Shown here one piece after another: positions 8,998 to 15,529 of a stretch of 20,901 nt of DNA. The stretch's first letter is position 1. Each line of letters begins with the position of its first letter. Made by a program: the position numbers and the translations under genes. The DNA is from Enterococcus_E cecorum_C (lineage in GTDB: Bacteria; Bacillota; Bacilli; Lactobacillales; Enterococcaceae), in the NCBI RefSeq assembly GCF_052119425.1, contig NZ_JBQKFH010000039.1:1-20901 (forward strand), read 5' to 3'. The notes below the pieces were generated by a model. It saw nothing but the letters and a program-made list of their open reading frames with translations. It did no database searches and was not told the DNA's origin.

Positions 8998-10284
8998 CTA
9001 ATTACTTGTGTTTAATTGTTGTTCAACTTGATCTTGAATTTCGTTTAATACGGTATCCATTTTTTCACCATTTACAACACGTTGAAGTGCTTCTCCCATC
9101 ACTGCTTCAATAGCATAAGTATCTTTACCGTAGTTTACTTCTGGGACATCAGCAGCCCATTTAGAAAAGTCAGCAAATACTTTTTGCCCACCATAAAATT
9201 CAGATTCTTCTTGATAAGCAGATGTATTTTTAGCTTCCACCATTGTAGATACAACACCCACTTCTTTGGCTAAGCGATCCATCAAATCAAGATTAGAAGC
9301 GAATGTTTTTCCTAAGAAATCAATTGCTTTTTTCTCGCCAGGTACTCCTTTCAACACATACCATCCAGCTCCACCTAATGAGGAAGCATTAACTGATTTA
9401 ATACCATCTAAATTTGGAATTGGTGCGATTCCCCATTTTCCACTTTGATCTTTTGCACCTTGTATTGTTGATGAATACCATGATCCCGTTGGTGACGTTG
9501 CTGTTGTACCGGTTTGAACGGCTTTTACACCACCATTCCAGTCAGAAACCTGTTCTACTAAACCTTCTTTTAATAAAGTCGCTTCAATATTTAACCCGTA
9601 TTTTAAAGCTTTGTTGTCTTTGATAGTAACCGTTTTGCCATCTTTTGCAGTGTACCATGAACTTGCACTTTGCATAATCACTCGTGTTAACCCTAAATCA
9701 GAAGGGTCTAAGCTCATAATTGGATGACCAGTTTTTTCTTTTACATTACGGGCAATATCTAAGAATTGATTCCAAGTAATATTTTGTAAATCCTGTTCTT
9801 TGTATCCAGCTTGTTCTAAATAATCACGACGATAGAATAATCCAGTTACACCACTATCAAAAGGTAAACCATAATATTTTCCATCAACAGTATTTACAGC
9901 TAATTTATAAGGAGCAAATTTTTCTGGTTTAACAATCTTTGATAAATCTGCAAATGAATCTGGATATGATTTTAAGTAACCTTGAATACGATAATCTTCA
10001 ATAAGAACAATATTAGGTAAACCATCTGTTGAACCAGAAGAAAGAATAGTATTTAATTTCTGAACAATGTCATCCTGATTCATATTCACAACTTCCACTT
10101 TTGCATCTTTGTCGAATTCTTTTGCAATGTTCATTGATTTAATATTAAACGTCTCATCCCAAGCCCATACAGTAATTTTATCTGGAGACTTTTCCTCTTT
10201 CTTCTCAGTCGAATCGCCACTACAACCAGCTAAGACAAATACACTGAGGAGTAGAGCCAAAATTTTACCAAAACATTTTTTCAT
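8998..10284 (-). CDS. Sugar-binding lipoprotein of an ABC importer (CUT1 family)
   Basis: An extracellular solute-binding protein anchored to the membrane, delivering sugars to the two permeases encoded downstream. It has a lipoprotein signal peptide: MKKCFGK, a hydrophobic core, and lipobox VLAGC with Cys21 as the lipidated residue. The mature part of about 408 residues has family-1 solute-binding features, such as KITVWAWDETF near the N terminus, YYGLPFDSGVTGLFYRRD and APIPNLDG. The frame extends to a GTG at 10296, but ATG 10284 sits behind AAGTGGTG and fits the predicted transcript start near 10311. It is first in the operon and is followed by a terminator, consistent with higher expression. 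Specificity for galactosides is inferred from the linked enzymes. Confidence 0.94.
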   Translation of the reverse strand: MKKCFGKILALLLSVFVLAGCSGDSTEKKEEKSPDKITVWAWDETFNIKSMNIAKEFDKDAKVEVVNMNQDDIVQKLNTILSSGSTDGLPNIVLIEDYRIQGYLKSYPDSFADLSKIVKPEKFAPYKLAVNTVDGKYYGLPFDSGVTGLFYRRDYLEQAGYKEQDLQNITWNQFLDIARNVKEKTGHPIMSLDPSDLGLTRVIMQSASSWYTAKDGKTVTIKDNKALKYGLNIEATLLKEGLVEQVSDWNGGVKAVQTGTTATSPTGSWYSSTIQGAKDQSGKWGIAPIPNLDGIKSVNASSLGGAGWYVLKGVPGEKKAIDFLGKTFASNLDLMDRLAKEVGVVSTMVEAKNTSAYQEESEFYGGQKVFADFSKWAADVPEVNYGKDTYAIEAVMGEALQRVVNGEKMDTVLNEIQDQVEQQLNTSN

Positions 10285-10317
10285 TTTATTCACCACTTTC
10301 TTAATATTTACAAGAAC

Positions 10318-10346
10318 ATAATAGCAAAAAACTTTGTGAAGTGTAA
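10318..10346 (-). promoter_or_regulatory. Promoter of the galactoside operon
   Basis: On the minus strand the -35 is TTACAC (10346-10341), then 17 bases, then TATTAT (10323-10318) preceded by TGC, giving an extended -10. Transcription would begin near 10311, leaving about 27 nt to the ATG of the binding protein. Confidence 0.7.
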
Positions 10347-10355
10347 TCGCTTTCT
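10342..10355 (-). promoter_or_regulatory. cre site (CcpA catabolite repression)
   Basis: The minus strand reads AGAAAGCGATTACA, matching the consensus TGWAANCGNTNWCA at 13 of 14 positions (only the first base differs). Five of its bases form the -35 hexamer of the operon promoter, so CcpA binding would block RNA polymerase and repress the operon when preferred sugars are present. Confidence 0.8.
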
Positions 10356-10356
10356 G

Positions 10357-10372
10357 AGTTATTTAGATAACT
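10357..10372. repeat. Inverted repeat beside the operon promoter
   Basis: AGTTAT TTAG ATAACT is a perfect 6-bp inverted repeat with a 4-bp spacer, directly upstream of the cre/-35 of the minus-strand promoter. It could be an operator or a chance AT-rich palindrome. Confidence 0.35.
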
Positions 10373-10400
10373 ACGATAAAAGATACAAATTAATTTAAAT

Positions 10401-10422
10401 TCAGCAATTTATCAGCAGATTA
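10401..10422. promoter_or_regulatory. Tandem 11-bp direct repeat, candidate response-regulator site
   Basis: TCAGCAATTTA (10401-10411) is followed without gap by TCAGCAGATTA (10412-10422), 9 of 11 bases identical. AraC-type proteins bind direct repeats upstream of the promoters they activate, with one contact per helical turn. The repeat lies about 55-75 bp upstream of the operon -35, between the divergent genes. Binding is inferred. Confidence 0.4.
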
Positions 10423-10485
10423 ATTTCTACAATAATCAAAAATATGTACAATTATATAAATTTAAAAGCATGTGATTTATAAGTT

Positions 10486-10505
10486 TATGATATAATTTTA
10501 TCATA
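10486..10505 (+). promoter_or_regulatory. Promoter and overlapping inverted repeat for the two-component genes
   Basis: The plus strand shows an extended -10, TGATATAAT (10488-10496), 34 bases before the ATG of the response regulator, with no convincing -35. The inverted repeat TATGATA (10486-10492) and TATCATA (10499-10505) covers the -10 and the likely start point, so it could serve as an autoregulatory operator. Confidence 0.45.
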
Positions 10506-10529
10506 CAAAATCACTGGGAGGAGAAACAA

Positions 10530-12056
10530 ATGGATAATCTGAAAGTAATGGTTGTAGATGATGAAGTTTCTGTAAGGCAGGGAATCAAAAATCTGATCAA
10601 CTGGGCAAATGAAGGATTTGAACTATCGGTTGATGCTACAAATGGAAAAGAAGCTATAAATCTAATTCCCATATTTATGCCTCATATTATCCTTACTGAT
10701 TTAATCATGCCACAAATGGATGGCATTCAATTGATAAAATATATTAAGCAGCACTTTCCTGACATTGAGATTGTTGTTATTAGTAGCTATGATACCTTTT
10801 ACTTAATCAAAGAATGCTTTCGTTTAGGTGTAACGGATTATATTTTAAAACCTGAATTATCACCTAAATTATTAATCGATACATTAAATAAAGTAGCAAA
10901 ACAATTGAATCAATTCACCGATGAGCAATCTATCCCTTATAAGGAAATCCTAGTAGAAGAAATCAGTCGATATCTTTCCGGTTATACGCAATCTTTAGTG
11001 CTAACAAAAATTGATAATTTTCTTCCAATTGAGAATTATTGTATTTTTTTATCAAATGAGAAATATTATCCAAAATCAAAAAATAAAAAACAAGCTTTTA
11101 AAAAATTTAGTCATTTTCTTAATAAATACATTGCTAATCTATATTTTGAAACTAAAAATGGCGATTTTGGCTATATCATTTCATCAAATTTGCCAATTAG
11201 TGTCTTATCTTCTAATTTTCTAAGCTATATGAAAGCGTATACAAACCCAAAAGAAGAGTTGACTTCTTTATTTTTTACAATTAGCCATTTTTCAAATAAT
11301 ATTGTCGAATTGTTGGATTATTATCCTTCATTCAGTAAAGCTAGTGATGAACAATATTTTTACTTTTCATCACAAACATTCCTTTCAGAAAAACAATTCA
11401 TTCAATATCTTAACGAAGATACTACACAAATTGAACTAATTGTAAGTTCGTTATTGACTAATAATTTCATTGACGGTTTACAACTTATTGACAAATATTT
11501 TAAACAATTATTATTACAATATCCACATCCCACTTTTTTAAAAAATCAAGTTAGCAGCCTATTCTATACACTATTTACAATCATTGAAGGTAAATTAGGT
11601 AATGATCAACAATTTCAAATGCTTAAAATAAAATCAATCAATAGTTTAATTAGTGCAAATAATATCATTTCATTTACAAAAATACTAGATGATAATATTG
11701 ATACAATAAAGCAGTATATTCTTAATGAAAAAAACGAAGATGCTACTATTAAGCAAATTAAAGATTTTGTTGAAAAAAATTATGCTGAAAAAATTACGCT
11801 AGAACAAATAGCTCAAAAATATCATTATAACTATCAATACCTATCTTCCTATTTTTCAACAAAAATGAAACTTACATTCAATGAATATTTGAATACAATT
11901 CGAATAAATAAAGCAAAAGAATTAATTAGTCATACTAATTACACCTATGAGGAAATCGCACATGAAGTCGGTTACTCTAACCAAAGTTACTTTTCTAAAG
12001 CTTTCAAAAAATATACTGGAACAACGCCGGCAAAATATAAAAAAGGTATACATTAA
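10530..12056 (+). CDS. AraC-type response regulator (YesN-like)
   Basis: A transcription factor phosphorylated by the kinase encoded just downstream, probably activating the divergent sugar operon. The receiver domain (1 to about 120) has the acidic pair Asp10/Asp11, the phospho-acceptor Asp57 in LTDLIMPQMDG, Ser85/Ser86 and the conserved Lys107 in ILKPEL. The C-terminal 100 residues (about 407-508) form a double helix-turn-helix AraC domain, including ITLEQIAQKYHYNYQYLSSYF and EEIAHEVGYSNQSYFSKAFK. The roughly 280-residue AT-rich middle region is poorly conserved, as usual in YesN-type proteins. The ATG has GGAGGAG 6 nt upstream. Its last base overlaps the first base of the kinase start, so the two are translationally coupled. 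The target operon is inferred from divergence and precedent. Confidence 0.94.
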   Translation: MDNLKVMVVDDEVSVRQGIKNLINWANEGFELSVDATNGKEAINLIPIFMPHIILTDLIMPQMDGIQLIKYIKQHFPDIEIVVISSYDTFYLIKECFRLGVTDYILKPELSPKLLIDTLNKVAKQLNQFTDEQSIPYKEILVEEISRYLSGYTQSLVLTKIDNFLPIENYCIFLSNEKYYPKSKNKKQAFKKFSHFLNKYIANLYFETKNGDFGYIISSNLPISVLSSNFLSYMKAYTNPKEELTSLFFTISHFSNNIVELLDYYPSFSKASDEQYFYFSSQTFLSEKQFIQYLNEDTTQIELIVSSLLTNNFIDGLQLIDKYFKQLLLQYPHPTFLKNQVSSLFYTLFTIIEGKLGNDQQFQMLKIKSINSLISANNIISFTKILDDNIDTIKQYILNEKNEDATIKQIKDFVEKNYAEKITLEQIAQKYHYNYQYLSSYFSTKMKLTFNEYLNTIRINKAKELISHTNYTYEEIAHEVGYSNQSYFSKAFKKYTGTTPAKYKKGIH

Positions 12057-13771
12057 TGAAAAGAAAAATCATTGAACTTATTAAGCACAATCAACTCTTA
12101 TTACTTCTGATGACAAATACGTTATTTAGTATTCTGATAACTGTAGGTACAACAATCTGGATCATCAACGATAATGTCTCTCATTCTTTTATTGAAAAGT
12201 ATGTTCAGAGTAATAATATTATTTTAAATTCTACAAAAAACACATTTTATCGGTTAGGAAATGATGTCAAAAAAATTGCAGATTACACAAATATTCCTGC
12301 GGTAGAAACTTACCTAGATGATAGTTACTCAAATCCAATTACAGAAATGAATGCTTTAATGGAAATATCAAAGGTCATTGAACGATTCAAACTTGAACCC
12401 AACTATTCCATCTTGCACCTTGCTATTATTGGCGAGAAGAAAGTAATCCAACCCAATGGAGAAATAATGATAGATAGTAATTCAGAAATACGTCAAATCA
12501 TTAAAAACGGGAAAAAAAGTTTTTATGATTATGTTCATCCATACTTAGCTCAAAATGGATTTACAAAAGAAACCTATAACCAAACTGGAATCTATTACAT
12601 CTATCCATTACAGAATTCTCTCTTTCAAACTTATGGATACTTACTAATTTTTATCAGCTCAAATGATTTAAATAATTTATTTTCAACTTATTTCAATTCT
12701 CATGTTGAAACAATAGACTTAATTGATAGTAATAATCAAATCATTGCTAGCAATGAAGAAAACCGTATCGGAAAAAAATATAAAAAAAACAATGATACTC
12801 AATACACTAAATTATCTGTTAAACTTCCTGTCTATTCATGGCGATTAGTTAGCACTATTAATCATAAAAAACTTTTGGGAGAAATCAATATTCTACCAAG
12901 TATCTTGCTCATAAGTAGTAGTGTATTTATAATAGTATTTGCAATTTCTTATTTTCTACTAAAGAAATTAACCCAGCCAATTTATCAACTTATCAACAAA
13001 TTAACTCTAGTACAAAATGGGCACTTTGATCAAAAATTAGCGGTCAATGGTAGCTACGAAATTAAGCAATTGGTGAATGTTTATAACGATATGATTGATG
13101 AATTACAAAAATATTTTGACAAAATTATTGAAGAAGAAAAAGTAAAGAGAAAATTTGAATTACAAGCATTACAGTACCAAATTAACCCTCATTTTATATA
13201 TAATACCCTCACTGCAATAAAGATGCTTGTATATGAGGGAAATAATGAAAAAGTAATCCAGGCCCTAGATAGTTTTATTCAATTATTACGTAGCACACTT
13301 TCTAACCATGATGATTTCCATTCTATTGAAGAAGAAGAAAAAATACTGAAACACTATATTCAAATACTAAAACTGAGATATGGCGAAAATATACATACCA
13401 CTATATTAATGAACCCAACAATCAAAGATGCCTTAATCCCTAAGATGATCATCCAACCTTTAATCGAAAATGCCTATTTACATGCCTTCAATAATCAACA
13501 AACAGGAAATATCACTGTATTTATCCAGCCTGTCAATAACAATCTTCAAATAGAGATATTAGATAATGGGCAAGGATTCGATGTTAATAAACTTTCTTCA
13601 CAATCAAATGGTTTACACTATACAAAAATAGGAATGAAGAACATAGAAAATAAATTAATCAATCTTTATGGAGAAAATATAAAATTTGTCATAAACTCTA
13701 CAATTAACGTTGGGACTAGCATAATGATTCAATTACCGCAAACACCAAATCAACACAGCTTAGACAATTAA
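12056..13771 (+). CDS. Sensor histidine kinase (YesM/LytS type)
   Basis: A membrane sensor that would phosphorylate the AraC-type regulator. Its 571 residues contain membrane segment 1 (about 14-37), an extracellular sensor region of about 240 residues, membrane segment 2 (about 280-302), a HAMP linker (about 303-355), the His_kinase domain with His379 in QINPHFIYNTL, and a GHKL ATPase domain with Asn472 in QPLIENAYLHAF, the DNGQGF box (503-508) and GMKNIENKL. This is the usual design for kinases paired with AraC-type regulators next to CUT1 importers. The stimulus is probably the imported sugar, directly or through the binding protein; that is inferred. It ends 20 nt before a strong terminator. 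Confidence 0.94.
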   Translation: MKRKIIELIKHNQLLLLLMTNTLFSILITVGTTIWIINDNVSHSFIEKYVQSNNIILNSTKNTFYRLGNDVKKIADYTNIPAVETYLDDSYSNPITEMNALMEISKVIERFKLEPNYSILHLAIIGEKKVIQPNGEIMIDSNSEIRQIIKNGKKSFYDYVHPYLAQNGFTKETYNQTGIYYIYPLQNSLFQTYGYLLIFISSNDLNNLFSTYFNSHVETIDLIDSNNQIIASNEENRIGKKYKKNNDTQYTKLSVKLPVYSWRLVSTINHKKLLGEINILPSILLISSSVFIIVFAISYFLLKKLTQPIYQLINKLTLVQNGHFDQKLAVNGSYEIKQLVNVYNDMIDELQKYFDKIIEEEKVKRKFELQALQYQINPHFIYNTLTAIKMLVYEGNNEKVIQALDSFIQLLRSTLSNHDDFHSIEEEEKILKHYIQILKLRYGENIHTTILMNPTIKDALIPKMIIQPLIENAYLHAFNNQQTGNITVFIQPVNNNLQIEILDNGQGFDVNKLSSQSNGLHYTKIGMKNIENKLINLYGENIKFVINSTINVGTSIMIQLPQTPNQHSLDN

Positions 13772-13790
13772 GTGAATATGTCAATAATAA

Positions 13791-13844
13791 AGATTCATTC
13801 GCAGATATGAACTGAGTCAATCTTCTGTGAATGAATCTCTTTTT
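13791..13844 (+). terminator. Terminator of the two-component operon
   Basis: AGATTCATTCGCAGA (13791-13805) pairs with TCTGTGAATGAATCT (13824-13838), 15 pairs with one G-U, followed by CTTTTT. A strong intrinsic terminator just after the kinase stop. Confidence 0.85.
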
Positions 13845-13847
13845 ACT

Positions 13848-13865
13848 AAAATGTAATTACATTTT
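13848..13865. repeat. 18-bp perfect palindrome
   Basis: AAAATGTAATTACATTTT is perfectly palindromic and lies right after the kinase terminator. It could be a second weak stem with T-run or a dimeric repressor site; no promoter or gene that it would control is obvious. Confidence 0.4.
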
Positions 13866-13946
13866 TATCCTGTATCACTAAAACTCTCCCATAATAGAAA
13901 TTACCTTCTACAATATAGTCTCTGCGTCACGATTAGGTTCTTGATG

Positions 13947-14189
13947 TTAAATGATTACAAGCCGCTGACTGCCATCATGTAAAGTGAGATTTATGACTTC
14001 CACTATTTCGGGTGACATCAAATGATTTTCTGAGTAAATAGGGACACGCTCGTATTTTTCTATCATGCTACTTGGTGATAGTACATAAGAACTTACAGCT
14101 AAACCCTCAATTTTGTATTTAATGGCAACACAATCAATATCCTATAAATCGTTATAGTGTGGAGATCCTTTAACCTTCACCGCCTTATC
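13947..14189 (-). pseudogene. Decayed gene remnant of unknown family
   Basis: The minus strand reads as convincing protein sequence for 64 codons (14141 to the TAA at 13947-13949), for example KYERVPIYSENHLMSPEIV and LTLHDGSQRLVII. An in-frame TAG at 14142-14144 interrupts it, and the same frame continues upstream with DKAVKVKGSPHYNDL until another stop. No ribosome binding site or good start is present. I read this as the C-terminal part of a gene broken by at least one nonsense mutation. I do not recognise the family. It accounts for most of the otherwise gene-free stretch between the kinase and bioY. Confidence 0.4.
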
Positions 14190-14220
14190 TTGTTAACCTT
14201 TATTTGCATTTTGGTAAACA
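14190..14220. promoter_or_regulatory. BirA-type biotin operator, box 1
   Basis: TTGTTAACC (14190-14198) and GGTAAACA (14213-14220) form an inverted repeat with a 14-bp spacer. TGTTAACC...GGTTAACA is the half-site pattern known for Firmicute BirA repressors. The bioY -35 lies inside the spacer, so biotinyl-AMP-bound BirA would block transcription. Confidence 0.75.
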
Positions 14221-14232
14221 TGATGTTATAAT
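14204..14232 (+). promoter_or_regulatory. bioY promoter
   Basis: -35 TTGCAT (14204-14209), a 17-bp spacer, and a consensus -10 TATAAT (14227-14232). Transcription would begin near 14239, leaving about 50 nt of leader. Confidence 0.8.
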
Positions 14233-14239
14233 CTTTTTG

Positions 14240-14269
14240 AGTTAACCAGAAATTAATATGTAGTTAACG
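14240..14269. promoter_or_regulatory. Possible second BirA-type box
   Basis: AGTTAACC (14240-14247) and AGTTAACG (14262-14269) repeat the GTTAAC core with the same 14-bp spacing as box 1, centred 49 bp downstream at the predicted transcription start. It could give cooperative repression, or be a chance repeat of the GTTAAC core. Confidence 0.45.
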
Positions 14270-14289
14270 TGATTAAAAGGAGAATTTAT

Positions 14290-14841
14290 ATGCAAAATAT
14301 TCGATTACAAAAACAATTGGTCGCAGCGATTTTTGCCGCAGTGATTGCTGTGTTTGCGCAATTTACCATTCCCTTGCCAATTGTTCCCTTAACGCTACAA
14401 ACTTTTATTGTTGGTTTAACTGCCACGATTTTAGGACGTAAAGTAGGTAGTCTTGCGGTTATTATCTATCTTGTTTTAGGTGCGATTGGGCTACCCGTTT
14501 ATGCCGGTGGTGCGGCTGGTGTAGGTGTCCTTTTTGGTCCATCTGGAGGCTATCTATGGGGATTTGTACTATGTGCATTCATCATCGGAACCATCATCCA
14601 AATCAATCCGAAAAGCTTTGTGACCGTACTAGTTGCCAATGTACTCGGGTTTGCCACTACCTTAATCGTTGGTAGCATCTGGTTAAAATTTGCGACCGGC
14701 ATGCCATTGAATCAAGCACTTATCGCTGGTTGTGTGAACTTCTTATTACCAGATATGATTAAAGCAGTGTGTTCTGCAGGTATTGGATTTTTGGTATGTC
14801 AGAGATTGCCACAACGTTTTTTGAAATTAGTCCAAAATTAG
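14290..14841 (+). CDS. bioY: BioY, biotin-specific S component of an ECF transporter
   Basis: An integral membrane protein that binds biotin for uptake, working with the shared EcfA-EcfA'-EcfT energising module, whose genes are not in this window. About 183 residues, with roughly six hydrophobic helices and the BioY signature GGAAGVGVLFGPSGGYLWGF. ATG 14290 has AAGGAG 7 nt upstream and is preferred over the in-frame GTG at 14269, which lacks a ribosome binding site and falls at the edge of a BirA-like box. It is a single-gene unit with its own promoter, BirA box(es) and terminator. No biotin synthesis gene is nearby, consistent with uptake by a biotin-requiring organism. Confidence 0.96.
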   Translation: MQNIRLQKQLVAAIFAAVIAVFAQFTIPLPIVPLTLQTFIVGLTATILGRKVGSLAVIIYLVLGAIGLPVYAGGAAGVGVLFGPSGGYLWGFVLCAFIIGTIIQINPKSFVTVLVANVLGFATTLIVGSIWLKFATGMPLNQALIAGCVNFLLPDMIKAVCSAGIGFLVCQRLPQRFLKLVQN

Positions 14842-14922
14842 GTATCTACGCTAGATTCTTTTCTAGTGTATGTAATATTTAGATGGTTTTCTTATTCTCA
14901 TTGACCATCTTCCATAATTAGT

Positions 14923-14975
14923 AAAGCCGAGTACGTTTTTTCCCATTCTTTTCGTACTCGGCTTTTGGTTTTATC
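14923..14975 (+). terminator. Terminator between bioY and the IscA-like gene
   Basis: AAAGCCGAGTACG (14923-14935) pairs perfectly with CGTACTCGGCTTT (14953-14965), 13 bp, followed by TTGGTTTT on the plus strand. It serves bioY and may also act on the convergent gene on the other strand, though the minus-strand T-run is weak. Confidence 0.75.
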
Positions 14976-15019
14976 GTTTAGCAAATGATTGCAAAAACTT
15001 TTTTGTTAAAGACAATCAT

Positions 15020-15424
15020 TTAGCAAGAAGAGGTCCCAGTATTCGTTTTGCCTTCATAATCGGCAGGGTTAATCCGTCTAGCTTCGATATTGTTGGCTAA
15101 AATGCCACTATCTGAACGTAATTGCAAGGCATGATAGACCGATTCAACAACCACACGCACTTCTTCATCTAGTAACATTTCCGATCTTGACTTCATATAT
15201 ACTTTACCAAGCGGGGTTTCATGTACATGATCATAGACCGCTAGTTTTTCTTGGTCAAAGTCACCTGGGACAAACAAGAAACGAAAACTTGAATATAATT
15301 GACAACTGGCAGCACTATCGACAAACGGTCCCGTCGCATCTTCATAGTCAAGCAAGATATAATCACCGTCTTGCATTTTCGCTTGTAATTTTTCGATTGC
15401 TTCTGGTGTTAAAGTTAATTTCAT
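15020..15424 (-). CDS. IscA/HesB-like iron-sulfur cluster biosynthesis family protein
   Basis: A small cytoplasmic protein (about 134 residues) resembling the HesB/IscA (Fe-S_biosyn) fold of the YqkB-like branch: an N-terminal KLTLTPEAIEKLQ followed by a beta-rich core with DYEDATGPFVDSAASC. It has only two cysteines, at about 41 and at the C terminus (GTSSC), instead of the three-cysteine CxnCxC set of true A-type carriers. Cluster carriage is therefore uncertain. ATG 15424 follows GAGGTG by 6 nt and is preferred over the GTG at 15433. It stands alone, divergent from the yueI-like gene, with a plausible extended -10 (TGATAAAAT, 15451-15443). Confidence 0.75.
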   Translation of the reverse strand: MKLTLTPEAIEKLQAKMQDGDYILLDYEDATGPFVDSAASCQLYSSFRFLFVPGDFDQEKLAVYDHVHETPLGKVYMKSRSEMLLDEEVRVVVESVYHALQLRSDSGILANNIEARRINPADYEGKTNTGTSSC

Positions 15425-15473
15425 TTTCCTCACCTCACACTTATTTTATCACGATTTGCCTCATCTGACTGTT

Positions 15474-15502
15474 TTGACGACTTCAAGCGCTTTTGTTACA
15501 AT
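15474..15502 (+). promoter_or_regulatory. Promoter of the DUF1694 gene
   Basis: -35 TTGACG (15474-15479), a 17-bp spacer and -10 TACAAT (15497-15502), about 27 nt before the ATG. The spacer contains AAGCGCTT. Confidence 0.7.
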
Positions 15503-15529
15503 AAGAAAAAAACGAAAGGAAGAAATATT

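Noticed and set aside
9082..9623. Three short plus-strand open frames
   Set aside because: All antisense to the sugar-binding lipoprotein gene, which has clear family motifs on the other strand.
10285..10296. GTG start four codons upstream for the binding protein
   Set aside because: Only about 15 nt from the predicted transcription start and without a ribosome binding site; the ATG gives a standard lipoprotein signal peptide.
11011..11223. 70-codon plus-strand open frame inside the response regulator
   Set aside because: Out-of-frame AT-rich shadow of the middle region of the regulator; no ribosome binding site.
14240..14289. Riboswitch in the bioY leader
   Set aside because: The leader is only about 50 nt, shows no multi-stem structure, and its repeats fit BirA DNA operators instead.
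15482..15495. cre-like AAGCGCTT in the promoter of the DUF1694 gene
   Set aside because: The core is palindromic, but about four of the defined outer consensus positions fail on either strand; too weak to call CcpA control.
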